A stretch of 64,000 nucleotides of DNA, from the NCBI GenBank assembly GCA_002722255.1, contig PBLD01000008.1:1-64000 (forward strand), read 5' to 3'. The notes under the pieces were generated by a model. That model made no database searches. It was not told where the DNA came from and worked only from the letters and a program-made list of their open reading frames with translations. This stretch comes from Winogradskyella sp. Its GTDB lineage: Bacteria; Bacteroidota; Bacteroidia; Flavobacteriales; Flavobacteriaceae. The position numbers were made by a program, and so were the translations under genes. Positions 10,008-20,046 of this stretch are shown here, piece after piece; position 1 is the stretch's first letter; the number at the start of each line of letters is the position of its first letter.

Positions 10008-10074
10008 TTAATCTGCCAAAAATTACCTTCTAGGTTGTTGGTAAAAAAGAGGAATTTAGAGAAAAATAAAATAT

Positions 10075-10094
10075 TTACGAAACCGATTGCATAA
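10075..10094. promoter_or_regulatory. LacI-type operator 2, upstream of GH10
   Basis: GAAACCGATTGC at 10079-10090 with flanks TTAC and ATAA. It matches the extended consensus at every position but one (A for C in the left arm). An AATATTTA box directly precedes it (10070-10077). It lies about 130 bases before the GH10 start, in a 213-base gap. Confidence 0.75.
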
Positions 10095-10220
10095 ATCTTG
10101 GAATTGACTGTTTTTTTTAGTTTATTTATTGTGAAGTAAGGCGTTTAGACGTAATTAAATCTTCTTTTCAAAAAAGAAAAAAAACAATCAAAATTACACG
10201 TATAAATAAAAATTGATAAG

Positions 10221-11360
10221 ATGAAAAAGTTATTTTTTAGTTTAATAGTTACCAGCATTATTTTTACCAGCTGTAGTAAGGATGATAGTAACGGTGTTTC
10301 TGTAGGTGGGCCCTCAGGAGGATCAGACGATGTTGTAAATCCAGGCGACCCTTTACTTTATACGCCTTCTGATAATCTCAAAGATATTGCTAACTACCCA
10401 ATAGGTAATATAGTTTCAGCTTCACGTTTAACATCTTCATCTGAAGGGGAATTTAGAGTTGTATTAAATAACGATTTTAATAGTATTACTGCAGAAAATG
10501 ATATGAAAATGGCCAATATGTTTGTAGGTCCAAATAGTTTCGATTTTAGTGATGGTGATGCTATAGTCGCTTATGCTAAGGCTAATGGAATGCGAGTACA
10601 TGGTCATGCTCTTATTTGGCATCCAAATTATGCTATCCCAGATTGGCTTGAGAATTTTTCAGGAACCGATGCAGAATTTGAAGCTCACATAGAAAATTAT
10701 GTGAAAACAACAGTAGAGCATTTTGCTCTAGAAGTTGATGCAAACGGAAATTCAATCGTTGCAGCTTGGGATGTAGTAAACGAATATTTTGATGATAATG
10801 GAGATGTAAGATCTACGTTGTTTACTCAGCGAATGGGTTCAGATTATATAGAACGAATATTTCAATGGGCAAGAGAGGCAGATCCTAATGTAAAACTTTT
10901 CTATAATGATTATAATATTGCAGGACAAACTAACAAACGAAGTTCAATATTATCTATGGCAAATACCTTCCAAAATAGTGGAATACCAATAGATGGTATT
11001 GGTATGCAAATGCATCTAAGTAGCGCATGGCCTTCACAGCAAGAAGTTACTCAGGCTATTACAGATGTTGCCGGATCTAACCTGTTAGTTCATATTTCAG
11101 AATTAGATATAGGTATAAATCCTAATGATGATATTAATAGTTTAACTGTTGAGCGTGCTCAAGAACAAGAGGCATTATATAACCATGTGTCTTCAGAATA
11201 TAGTTCTATTGTTCCTTCAAGCCAACAATATGGTATTACCGTTTGGGGTGTAAGAGACCAAGATAGCTGGAGATATGATGGAGGAACTGAGTGGCCATTA
11301 CTTTATAATGAAAACTTTGAGTTCAAAATTGCACATCGAGGCTTTGCAGATGGACTTTAG
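10221..11360 (+). CDS. GH10 endo-beta-1,4-xylanase, surface lipoprotein (first copy)
   Basis: Cleaves the xylan backbone. 379 residues. Lipobox FTSC ends the signal peptide at Cys18 and is followed by SKDDS, an acidic stretch like the Bacteroidota lipoprotein export signal, so display on the cell surface is likely. A Gly-rich linker with VGGPSGG precedes the catalytic domain. GH10 marks are HGHALIWHP, the acid/base in DVVNEY (Glu188), the nucleophile in HISELD (Glu294) and TVWGVRDQDSW. It is clearly related to the GH10 at 13300-14433, and the two flank a GH43 gene, suggesting a local duplication. Operator 2 lies upstream and a terminator follows. Confidence 0.95.
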   Translation: MKKLFFSLIVTSIIFTSCSKDDSNGVSVGGPSGGSDDVVNPGDPLLYTPSDNLKDIANYPIGNIVSASRLTSSSEGEFRVVLNNDFNSITAENDMKMANMFVGPNSFDFSDGDAIVAYAKANGMRVHGHALIWHPNYAIPDWLENFSGTDAEFEAHIENYVKTTVEHFALEVDANGNSIVAAWDVVNEYFDDNGDVRSTLFTQRMGSDYIERIFQWAREADPNVKLFYNDYNIAGQTNKRSSILSMANTFQNSGIPIDGIGMQMHLSSAWPSQQEVTQAITDVAGSNLLVHISELDIGINPNDDINSLTVERAQEQEALYNHVSSEYSSIVPSSQQYGITVWGVRDQDSWRYDGGTEWPLLYNENFEFKIAHRGFADGL

Positions 11361-11393
11361 AATTTAACAGCATATATAAATAACGACTTTCAC

Positions 11394-11429
11394 AAAAGAC
11401 CTTGTTTTATATATAGAACAGGGTCTTTT
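11394..11429 (+). terminator. rho-independent terminator after GH10
   Basis: A 14-bp stem (AAAAGACCTTGTTT with GAACAGGGTCTTTT, including G-U pairs) with an eight-base A/T loop, ending in TTTT. It lies 33 bases after the GH10 stop and separates it from the GH43 gene. Confidence 0.8.
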
Positions 11430-11474
11430 AGGTTAAGAAATTAATATTAATTCCTTGAGAAAATAAGATTTAAA

Positions 11475-13253
11475 ATGTTAAAAAAGAAACTTTTAAAAAT
11501 TGTAAAGACGTCATTATGCCTGTCTTTACTGTCGATTATGATTGTAGTAATAACATCTTTTACAAATGTACATAATGGTGAATTAGGCAAACTTACCAAA
11601 GCCACAACCGAACCGATTTTTAAGAATGTCGTTTACACAGGTAACGATGATATTTATAAGAACAACCCCTTAGCTGAGAACGAATTCTACAATCCTATTT
11701 TACAGGGTTGTTACCCAGACCCAGCCATAACTAAAAAAGGAGATGACTACTATATGGTCTGTTCTTCATTTGCGATGTTTCCTGGTGTCCCTATCTTCCA
11801 TTCAAAAGATTTAGTTAATTGGTCTCAAATAGGACACGTTTTAGATAGACCTTCCCAATTGGATGTTAGTAATGTTGGTATTAGCCATGGTGTTTATGCG
11901 CCAGGTATAACTTATAACCCAAATAACGATACGTTTTATATGATTACCACTGTAGTCTATGGAGCAGGAAATATGGTTGTAAAAACTAAAGACCCAATGA
12001 AGGGTTGGAGCGAACCATATAAACTGAATTTTAGTGGTATCGATCCTTCGATATTTTTTGATGATGATGGTAAAGCATATGTAGTACATAATGATGCACC
12101 AGACGAAGGTAAAGAATTGTATAGCGGACACCGAGTTATAAAAGTTTGGGAGTATGATTTAGAAAAGGATGATGTTATACCAGGTACAGATAAAATCGTT
12201 GTAAATGGTGGAGTTGATATCAATGAAAGGCCTATTTGGATTGAAGCACCACATCTTTACAAAAAGGATGGAGTTTACTACTTAATGTGTGCAGAAGGAG
12301 GAACAGGTGGGTGGCACAGTGAAGTTATATTTAAGAGTGATAAACCTACAGGACCTTTTGTGCCTGCACCGAGTAATCCTATACTTACCCAACGTTATTT
12401 TGCAAAAGACAGACAGAATAAAGTAGATTGGGCTGGTCATGCAGATTTAGTGCAATTTGATGGTGATCAGTACTATGGAGTGTTTTTGGCAGTACGACCA
12501 AATGAAGAAAACCGTGTTAATACTGGTCGAGAGACTTTTATCTTACCAGTAGATTGGTCTGGAGAATTTCCTGTTTTTGAAAATGGGTTGATTCCTATGA
12601 AACCAAAATTAAAGCTGCCAGTAGGTGTTTCAAATAAGATGAGAAGTGATGACTTTTTTCCAAACGGTAATTTTACATTTCAAGAAGATTTTTCTTCGGA
12701 TAAGCTCGATTACCGTTGGATTGGTTTAAGAGGACCACGAGAAGCTTTTATATCTAAAATTAAAGAGGGTTTAAAAATCAAGCCTTTTGATGTGAATATA
12801 AAAGAAAGAAAACCTACGTCAACACTATTTCATAGACAGCAACACAACAGTTTTACTTTTTCAACAACATTATCTTATCGTCCAGAATCAGAAGAAGACT
12901 TAGCAGGTGTAGTGGCATTGCAAAATGAAGGATCCAACTATGTGTTTGGAGTAACCAAAAAAGGAAACAATTTTTATATAGTACTTCAAAAAAATAAATG
13001 GCCAGGAAGACAGGGAGACGTAATTTCAGAAGTAATTGCAAGCTCTAAAATAGAACTGGATGATGATGTTAAGCTTGAAATTTCTGCTAATGGTGATAAA
13101 TATGAATTTAAATACGCAGTAGGAAATACCGAACTGAAAAAACTTGGTATTACAGTATCCGGAGATATACTTTCTACCGATATAGCAGGTGGTTTTACGG
13201 GTTGTTTGTTGGGTCTATATGCGACTTCGGCTAATGACGCAATTCCAAACTAA
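11475..13253 (+). CDS. GH43 beta-xylosidase/arabinofuranosidase with C-terminal concanavalin-like domain
   Basis: 592 residues. An N-terminal hydrophobic segment (about 10-30) is a signal peptide or anchor; no clear lipobox is seen. The five-bladed GH43 propeller has its three acids in order: base Asp82 (GCYPDPA), pKa-tuning Asp190 (IDPSIF) and acid Glu257 (WIEAPH). From about residue 395 a second all-beta domain begins (FQEDFSS), with the FHRQQH and ALQNE pattern of the GH43 C-terminal concanavalin-like domain that shapes the active site of beta-xylosidases. It probably trims xylo-oligosaccharides in the periplasm. The GH10 gene that follows starts 46 bases downstream. Substrate (xylose versus arabinose) is not fixed by sequence alone. 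Confidence 0.9.
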   Translation: MLKKKLLKIVKTSLCLSLLSIMIVVITSFTNVHNGELGKLTKATTEPIFKNVVYTGNDDIYKNNPLAENEFYNPILQGCYPDPAITKKGDDYYMVCSSFAMFPGVPIFHSKDLVNWSQIGHVLDRPSQLDVSNVGISHGVYAPGITYNPNNDTFYMITTVVYGAGNMVVKTKDPMKGWSEPYKLNFSGIDPSIFFDDDGKAYVVHNDAPDEGKELYSGHRVIKVWEYDLEKDDVIPGTDKIVVNGGVDINERPIWIEAPHLYKKDGVYYLMCAEGGTGGWHSEVIFKSDKPTGPFVPAPSNPILTQRYFAKDRQNKVDWAGHADLVQFDGDQYYGVFLAVRPNEENRVNTGRETFILPVDWSGEFPVFENGLIPMKPKLKLPVGVSNKMRSDDFFPNGNFTFQEDFSSDKLDYRWIGLRGPREAFISKIKEGLKIKPFDVNIKERKPTSTLFHRQQHNSFTFSTTLSYRPESEEDLAGVVALQNEGSNYVFGVTKKGNNFYIVLQKNKWPGRQGDVISEVIASSKIELDDDVKLEISANGDKYEFKYAVGNTELKKLGITVSGDILSTDIAGGFTGCLLGLYATSANDAIPN

Positions 13254-13299
13254 GCTTTTAAAAATAATACCTAGATTCTGAGTAAATAAAATTAAACAA

Positions 13300-14433
13300 A
13301 TGAAAATCAAAAACTTCTTAAAAACACTTATCATAATATTCATAGTTAGTTGCAGCAGTAGTGATGATTCTGGTGTTAATGTTGGTGGTCCTTCAGGAGG
13401 AAATAATGGAGGGCAAGAACCAGTAGAGTATTTAAAAGAGCACGTGAGTTTTCCAATAGGAGTTGCTTTGTCTTATGAGCAAATAGCGTCTAATACAAAT
13501 AGTATGATAAACTACAGAGAAGTGATGAATAATGAATTTAACAGCCTCACTTTCGGAAATGAAATGAAAATGTATAACATGTTTCCTGCACCAGATACAT
13601 ATGATTGGAGTGATGGAGACGACCTTGTGGCTTATGCTCAAGAACATGGTATGCGCATTCATGGTCATACTTTATTATGGCACCCAGAATATTCCATACC
13701 AAATTGGCTGGAAAGTTTTTCGGGTACCGATCAAGAATTTGAAGATCAGGTAAAAAATTACATTATTAACACAGTAGCCCATTTTGCTGAATTTGAAGAT
13801 GATAACGGAAATCCAATTGTTGAAAGTTGGGATGTGGTTAACGAGGCACTTACTAGCGAAGCTATGAATGCCGTTTTTAGACAAAGAATAGGCGAGGATT
13901 ACGTTGCAAAATGCCACCAATGGGCAAGACAAGGTGATGCTAATGTTAAGTTGTTTTACAATGATTATAATATTGCAGGAGACCCTAACAAGCGAAACGA
14001 AATACTATCAATGGTCAATAATTTTATTGCTAATGGTGTACCCATTGATGGTGTTGGAATGCAAATGCACTTAAACCATAATTGGCCATCTCCTTCAGAA
14101 TTACAAACTGCAATACAACAAGTTTCAGATACAGGTCTATTAGTGCATATTTCAGAAATAGATGTGAAAGTAAATTATAATGATGATATTACTGAATTCA
14201 CATCAGAGAGAGCTCAGGCACAGTCAGACCAATATCAAAGAGCTGCCTATTATTACAAAACAATTGTTCCATCTTCTCAACAATTCGGAGTTACAGTTTG
14301 GGGACTAAGAGACATAGACAGTTGGTTGTATGATAACGGTACCGATTGGCCTTTACTGTTTGACAATAATTTTGATAGAAAACAAGCCTATATAGGATTT
14401 ACAAATGGTTTGAAAGGAATAAGTCCAGATTAA
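13300..14433 (+). CDS. GH10 endo-beta-1,4-xylanase, surface lipoprotein (second copy)
   Basis: 377 residues with signal peptide and lipobox ending in VSC, then SSSDDS, an acidic export-signal-like stretch, and a linker with VGGPSGG shared with the first GH10 and with the GH30. Catalytic residues are Glu182 (DVVNEAL) and Glu286 (HISEID). HGHTLLWHP and TVWGLRDIDSW are also GH10 marks. The phrase FYNDYNIAGDPNKR is nearly identical to the first copy. It lies between the GH43 gene and the 759-residue VCBS lipoprotein gene, which starts only 14 bases after its stop. Two similar but not identical xylanases may differ in tolerance of side chains. Confidence 0.95.
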   Translation: MKIKNFLKTLIIIFIVSCSSSDDSGVNVGGPSGGNNGGQEPVEYLKEHVSFPIGVALSYEQIASNTNSMINYREVMNNEFNSLTFGNEMKMYNMFPAPDTYDWSDGDDLVAYAQEHGMRIHGHTLLWHPEYSIPNWLESFSGTDQEFEDQVKNYIINTVAHFAEFEDDNGNPIVESWDVVNEALTSEAMNAVFRQRIGEDYVAKCHQWARQGDANVKLFYNDYNIAGDPNKRNEILSMVNNFIANGVPIDGVGMQMHLNHNWPSPSELQTAIQQVSDTGLLVHISEIDVKVNYNDDITEFTSERAQAQSDQYQRAAYYYKTIVPSSQQFGVTVWGLRDIDSWLYDNGTDWPLLFDNNFDRKQAYIGFTNGLKGISPD

Positions 14434-14447
14434 GTCAACCTTTACAT

Positions 14448-16727
14448 ATGTCTGTATTTTCAAAAATTAGAATTTTAAAAAATTTAATAGTGTTAAGCAT
14501 AATACTATTAAGTTGTGATGATTCTAAAAAAAACAGAAATATTGATGATAACACAAATACTGATAGTCTTGTAGTCGATAATAATGCAACTCAGAATATG
14601 ATTCTAGATATTCAAAAAAGAGTAGCAGAAATTAATGTAGAAACTGTACCATATATTTTTAATAATGCCAAAGTAGCCAAAATGGAACAGCGACTCCAAA
14701 TGGTTCAGGGAAATAAACGGCTAAATTTATTATTTTCTTACGGTTTAGAATTATTGAACGCAGGAAAAACCGAAAAATCCATTGACATTTTCAATGAACT
14801 CTTACAAGCTGTCGAAACTCAAAATGTACAGTCGAAAAATGAATTAGTGTATTATCTCAAAAAACAATTATCAATTGCATATATGCGAAAAGCAGAACAA
14901 GATAATTGTATGGCCAATCACAATGAAGACTCGTGCATTATTCCTATCAGTCCAAAAGCGCAACATGTAATTAAAGAAGGTGCACAGGAATCCATTAAGT
15001 TGTTAAATGAGCTTTTAAAATTGAACCCAAACGATCTAGAATGTCAATATTTACTAAACATTGCGCATATGACTTTAGGACAGTATCCTAACGGAGTACC
15101 CAAAAAGTTTAGAATTCCTGAATCACATTTCGTTAACTCAGAAAAAATAACACAATTTAAAGACATAGCAATGGAACTTGGTGTAGCCGTTAACTTGAAA
15201 TCTGGTGGCACTTGTGTTGATGATTTCAATGGTGATGGTTACCTTGATATTATTGCTTCTTCTTGGGGTTTTAATGATCAAATAAGGTATTTTGAAAATG
15301 ATAGACAAGGTGGTTTCATCGACAAAACAAAAGATGCAGGACTAGAAGATGTAACAGGAGGTTTAAATCTTAGGCACGCTGATTATAACAATGATGGAAA
15401 TTTAGATTTCATTATTTTAAGAGGAGCATGGCTCTCAGTTTATGGAAGTATTCCCAATTCCTTAATGAGGAACAATGGTGACGGGACTTTTACAGATGTT
15501 ACTGTAGATTCTGGGATATATTCTTTGAATCCAACACAAACAGCTGTATGGGCAGATATTAACCTAGATGGTTGGCTAGATCTTTTTATAGCAAATGAAT
15601 GGTCTGAAGCGAAACAGAGTCATTGTGAAATGTTCTTGAATAATACTGATGGTACTTTTACAAATATTGCAAAAGAGGCAGGAATCAACGTTTCAGGCTT
15701 TTTTAAAGGCATAGCAAGTGGAGATATAAATAACGATCTATATCCTGATTTTTATCTATCTAATTACGATGGCCTAAATACGCTTTACTTAAATAAAACA
15801 AGAGAATTTGGTAAACCTACTTTTGAGATAGTTGAAAATGCTGGTGTTTCAGAACCTAAATTAAGTTTTCCAACTTGGTTTTTTGATTATAATAATGATG
15901 GCTTAGAAGATATTTTTGTTTCTGGTTACTCTTCATCTGAAGTCTTACCTTCCGAAATGCTATTAAGAAATATAAGAAGTAATACTTCTGAATACAGACC
16001 CTTATTGTATAAAAATAATGGTAATAATACATTTACAGAAGTTTCCCTATCTACAAACCTAAAAGAGCCTGCTGCAACTATGGGATGTAATTTTGGAGAC
16101 TTAGATAATGATGGTTATTTAGATTTTTATTTAGCGACTGGTGATCCCGATTTTTTCTCTATTGTGCCTAATAAAATGTATCGTAATTCAAATGGAAACT
16201 ATTTTGAAGACGTCACTTACAGTGGTGGTTTTGGACACATTCAAAAAGGACATGCTATAGGGTTTGGTGATATGGATATGGATGGAGACCAAGATATTTA
16301 TGCGGTAATGGGTGGCGCAGTAGAAGGAGATGTATTTAGAAATTTACTTTTTGAAAATCCAATAGGCAATAAAAACAATTGGATTAACATTGTTTTAGAG
16401 GGTAGGAAAAGCAACCGTTCTGCCATAGGAGCTAAGATTATTATTACCATTGAAGAAAATAATAAAGAGAGAAAAATCTATAATACGGTAGACTCAGGTG
16501 CCAGTTTTGGTGGTAATAGCTTAATGGCTGAAATAGGATTAAGTCAGGCTAATGTCATAAAACAATTGGAAGTTAAATGGCCTTATCACACTAAACAATC
16601 GTCTATATTTAAGAATATTGATGTAAATCAAACAATTAAAATTGTTGAAGGTGAGAACATTCAAAAACTCAAGCTTGATAAATTATCTTTTAAAAATGAT
16701 ATAAAGCCACATCATGGCCATCACTGA
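14448..16727 (+). CDS. VCBS/FG-GAP repeat lipoprotein with C-terminal UnbV domain (759 aa)
   Basis: Function unknown. Signal peptide with lipobox LSC at about residue 24. Residues about 40-240 are mostly helical and TPR-like (LLNAGKTEKSIDIFNELLQA is typical). From about 250 to 640 run seven or so FG-GAP/VCBS repeats, each with a calcium-loop motif of the D-x-N-x-D-G type (FNGDGYLD, YNNDGNLD, LDNDGYLD), predicted to form a beta-propeller. An ASPIC/UnbV domain follows (about 645-740), with AIGAKI and SGASFGG. The protein ends in HHGHH, a His cluster that might bind metal. Its stop overlaps by 7 bases with the stop of the convergent gene. It is often misannotated as RNA-binding. Position after the xylanases suggests a role in xylan capture. 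Confidence 0.85.
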   Translation: MSVFSKIRILKNLIVLSIILLSCDDSKKNRNIDDNTNTDSLVVDNNATQNMILDIQKRVAEINVETVPYIFNNAKVAKMEQRLQMVQGNKRLNLLFSYGLELLNAGKTEKSIDIFNELLQAVETQNVQSKNELVYYLKKQLSIAYMRKAEQDNCMANHNEDSCIIPISPKAQHVIKEGAQESIKLLNELLKLNPNDLECQYLLNIAHMTLGQYPNGVPKKFRIPESHFVNSEKITQFKDIAMELGVAVNLKSGGTCVDDFNGDGYLDIIASSWGFNDQIRYFENDRQGGFIDKTKDAGLEDVTGGLNLRHADYNNDGNLDFIILRGAWLSVYGSIPNSLMRNNGDGTFTDVTVDSGIYSLNPTQTAVWADINLDGWLDLFIANEWSEAKQSHCEMFLNNTDGTFTNIAKEAGINVSGFFKGIASGDINNDLYPDFYLSNYDGLNTLYLNKTREFGKPTFEIVENAGVSEPKLSFPTWFFDYNNDGLEDIFVSGYSSSEVLPSEMLLRNIRSNTSEYRPLLYKNNGNNTFTEVSLSTNLKEPAATMGCNFGDLDNDGYLDFYLATGDPDFFSIVPNKMYRNSNGNYFEDVTYSGGFGHIQKGHAIGFGDMDMDGDQDIYAVMGGAVEGDVFRNLLFENPIGNKNNWINIVLEGRKSNRSAIGAKIIITIEENNKERKIYNTVDSGASFGGNSLMAEIGLSQANVIKQLEVKWPYHTKQSSIFKNIDVNQTIKIVEGENIQKLKLDKLSFKNDIKPHHGHH

Positions 16728-19700
16728 GTTCTTTTCAATGCAAGAATAGAAAGCTTACCATCATTGTTGGCTACTAAAAAACACTCTTTTCCAGCTATAA
16801 TTATTTTTTTTATGTCTTTTACATTACCAGTTGTAAAAAAACTATTATCTCTTTGAGGTTTAAAATTACCTTTAGAATCTCCTAAAAGGATATACCCTGT
16901 ATTAGCGTCATAACGAATAGTTTCAACTTCGGCTTCATAAATATTACCTACACCTATAACATCTAAATGGCCATCTTTGTTTACATCAGTAACCTCAAAA
17001 GCCATTGTTGGTCCAAATTGGGCTGTGGTAGGAAGTTCTATTATTTCAAAACTTCCATTGCCTTTGTTTTTTAGAAATACACTACTAAATTCAGTTACTT
17101 TTTTATGATATGCACTATTTAAGTTCTCTTCACCATAAATATCAGATAGTGTTGAATTTGCAAACTCCTTATATGTTTTTATTTTTTCGCTTACAAAAGG
17201 ATTTTGCTCAGTAGAACATTCCTTACCTCTTACTGGGACAAGATTACCCTTGTAATACTTACTTAAAATCATATCATATTTCTCATCCCTATCAAAATTG
17301 GTTGAATATATATGTAGCGGTTTTTCTTCTGTCGGTTGGTATTTATTATTATCGCCTAAATTTCCCACTAGGTAATCCATCTTTCTGTCGTTATTCAAAT
17401 CAACTTCTTTTATTGTGTTCCACCAACCTTCAGTGTTTTTTATAGGTAGTTTGGTTTCTTTTTTAAATATTCCATTGTTATTATTAAAAAAAGTAATCGG
17501 AAACCATTCTCCAACAATTGCTAAATCTTTATCTCCATCACCATCATAATCGGTAAAAAGGATATCATTTACTATTCCAATATCAATGAGTTCTGGTGCC
17601 AGTTCTTTGGTGGCATCTATATAATTGCCTTTTTCGTTTTTAAGAATATAAGTTTTTGATGAAAGCGGATATTTACCAGGAATTACATGACCTCCTACAA
17701 CTAAATCTAAATCACCATCACTATCAATATCATAGGCTGATACAGCTTTTGTGGAACCTAAAATTTTTGGTAGAACATTAGACTTCGTGAATTTTCCGTT
17801 ACCATCATTTAAATAAATTCTATCTTGAAGTAATGGATTGTTTTCTCCAAGTTCATAGCCACCACTTCCAACGTATAAATCTAAATCTCCATCCGCGTCT
17901 GCGTCAAAAAATAGAGATGTAATGTCTTCATATTTACGCTCTTTTAGAAGCAGACTTTCATTGCTTTTCTCAAAACTACCATCCTTAGTTTGAATGTACA
18001 TTTCAGGAGCCTGATTTAATGCGCCTCCGATATATAAATCGTCTAAACCATCTCCATTAATATCTGCGACTGCTATAGCAGGTCCTTTTTGCGATTGTTT
18101 TTGAGGTAGTAACGTTTGTAACGTAAAATCATTAAACTCATTTTCTTCATGACTGTAGGTTATCCCAATATCCTTTGGGTTAATTTGTACCCAGTTTTGA
18201 GGTAGATTAACTGGCATTTCACCATCGAATTTAAAGATTTCTTTATTGAATACGAGTGTTTGGTTGACTTCAATATCTTGCATTGCCAAAACAGAATTAT
18301 CTCCCCAAATTACTTCAATACGATCGATAATTTCTTCATCACCTAAACCAAAATTCAGTTGGTATCCCATAGAAGACTGATAACCTCTAGATGGATATAA
18401 CTCTTGATATTGAGTTTTATCTTGGGAATAAATTTTAACTCTAGCACCAATTGCATTTACATTTGTACTATCTCCAATAAGCTTTAAGTTAATATAATTG
18501 TTGGTTGAGTTGTTTCTGTAAATAGTTGCTTTATCCTCCATGTTGTTCATTACTAAATCTAAGTCTCCATCGTTATCAAGATCAGCATAAGCAACACCAT
18601 TTGTATTTATTTTTTTATCTAAGCCCCAAGATTCGGTTAGATTTTTAAAGGTAAAATCTCCATTGTTTTTAAAAATGTAATTCGAAATTTTTTCAGAAGG
18701 CATAATGCTCATCGTTTCATTGACTGTCATAGCACCTTTTTCTTTTTGTTGACGAATAGCTTCCTTTTTATAGTCTTGATTACCAAGTTCTCTCTCTATG
18801 CCGTTAGAAACAAAAATATCTTTGTAACCATCATTATCAAAATCAGCAATTAATGGTGCCCAACTCCAATCTGTCTTAGAAATGCCAGCTAATTGACCAA
18901 TATCACTAAATGTACCATTACCGTTATTTAATTGAAGCATATTTGCCATATATGAATAATGATAACCTGATTCTACCATTTCCCAAAAACCTTGAGTGTT
19001 CATTGAGGCCATGTTTTCTTTTCCTCGTCTATGATCTTCTGCTAACATATCTAACACAGTAAGATCTGGTAAAAAATCGTTATTGATATCAGCATAGTCA
19101 GAACCCATACTATTAACAGAAATATGCTTTAAGCGTGTGTTTATTTCATTTGAAAACGTTCCGTCTTTATTATTTATGTATAAGTAATCTGGACTAATAA
19201 AATCATTAGCTACATAAATATCTAACCAACCATCATTATTAAAATCACCAATTGAAGCACTTAACCCCCAATCTTTATTAAGTACTTTAGCCTTAAGAGT
19301 TACGTCTTTAAATTTATTACCATCATTTCTAAACAAATGATCAGATAATTGTTTGTAATGCATCCTTTCAGACTTGATTTCAATTTTATTGCTTTCCTCA
19401 AAATCGGGACGATGATTTACCAAATACATATCTAAATCACCATCTTTGTCATAGTCAAAAAAGTAAGATTGTACAGAAAAGCCATTTTCATCTAATCCCC
19501 AAAGTTTAGCTTCGTCTTTAAAAGTTCCATTTTTTTGGTTTACAAAAAGTTTGTTTCTTCTTAATTCCTCATTTGTTAAGGAAGCAGATTTACATACATA
19601 AATATCAAGCCAACCATCATTATTTATATCTACCATAGTTACACCAGTCGTCCAACCGTCAGCATCTTCGACACCAGCACTTTTGGTAATATCTGTAAAC

Positions 19701-20011
19701 TTTAAATCTCCTTTATTTAAATATAATTTATTAGAGTTTTGATTTGATGTAAAATAGATATCTTCTAAACCATCATTATTAATATCACCAATGGCTACAC
19801 CACCACCATTAAAAGCATAGACGTACTCTAGATAATTGAAGTTAATATCTTGCTTTACTGAATTTGTAAAATTTATGCCTGAGTGCGTGTCTTGAATTAA
19901 AGTAAATAAAGTTTTAGAATCTGATGCTTTTTTCTTTTTAACCTTGGAATCGTTACAACTAAAAATTGAAAACAGTAAAGTTGTAAATAATAATAAGAGT
20001 CTATTTTTCAT
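16721..20011 (-). CDS. large VCBS/FG-GAP-UnbV-VCBS lipoprotein (1096 aa)
   Basis: Function unknown, probably surface-exposed. The lipobox ends in FSC at about residue 19. Residues about 65-490 hold repeated FG-GAP/VCBS calcium-loop units (INNDGLED, YDKDGDLD, FNNDGWLD, LDNDGDLD), then an ASPIC/UnbV domain (about 500-595, with AIGARV and SRGYQSS). A second repeat block runs to the end and includes the invariant-looking VRGKECST segment and NKDGHLD. Two propellers around a central UnbV domain is the predicted fold. It is a close paralogue of the 1095-residue protein at 21925-25212. It lies downstream of the glycan-binding protein gene, with a terminator in between, and converges on the 759-residue relative. 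Confidence 0.85.
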   Translation of the reverse strand: MKNRLLLLFTTLLFSIFSCNDSKVKKKKASDSKTLFTLIQDTHSGINFTNSVKQDINFNYLEYVYAFNGGGVAIGDINNDGLEDIYFTSNQNSNKLYLNKGDLKFTDITKSAGVEDADGWTTGVTMVDINNDGWLDIYVCKSASLTNEELRRNKLFVNQKNGTFKDEAKLWGLDENGFSVQSYFFDYDKDGDLDMYLVNHRPDFEESNKIEIKSERMHYKQLSDHLFRNDGNKFKDVTLKAKVLNKDWGLSASIGDFNNDGWLDIYVANDFISPDYLYINNKDGTFSNEINTRLKHISVNSMGSDYADINNDFLPDLTVLDMLAEDHRRGKENMASMNTQGFWEMVESGYHYSYMANMLQLNNGNGTFSDIGQLAGISKTDWSWAPLIADFDNDGYKDIFVSNGIERELGNQDYKKEAIRQQKEKGAMTVNETMSIMPSEKISNYIFKNNGDFTFKNLTESWGLDKKINTNGVAYADLDNDGDLDLVMNNMEDKATIYRNNSTNNYINLKLIGDSTNVNAIGARVKIYSQDKTQYQELYPSRGYQSSMGYQLNFGLGDEEIIDRIEVIWGDNSVLAMQDIEVNQTLVFNKEIFKFDGEMPVNLPQNWVQINPKDIGITYSHEENEFNDFTLQTLLPQKQSQKGPAIAVADINGDGLDDLYIGGALNQAPEMYIQTKDGSFEKSNESLLLKERKYEDITSLFFDADADGDLDLYVGSGGYELGENNPLLQDRIYLNDGNGKFTKSNVLPKILGSTKAVSAYDIDSDGDLDLVVGGHVIPGKYPLSSKTYILKNEKGNYIDATKELAPELIDIGIVNDILFTDYDGDGDKDLAIVGEWFPITFFNNNNGIFKKETKLPIKNTEGWWNTIKEVDLNNDRKMDYLVGNLGDNNKYQPTEEKPLHIYSTNFDRDEKYDMILSKYYKGNLVPVRGKECSTEQNPFVSEKIKTYKEFANSTLSDIYGEENLNSAYHKKVTEFSSVFLKNKGNGSFEIIELPTTAQFGPTMAFEVTDVNKDGHLDVIGVGNIYEAEVETIRYDANTGYILLGDSKGNFKPQRDNSFFTTGNVKDIKKIIIAGKECFLVANNDGKLSILALKRTQ

Positions 20012-20046
20012 TACGGTTATCTTATCTTAAAGATAATAATATACAC

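Noticed and set aside
15200-16320. Repeated aspartate-rich segments as a CRISPR-like or DNA tandem repeat
   Set aside because: The similarity is at protein level (calcium loops of VCBS repeats); the DNA is too variable and spacing irregular.
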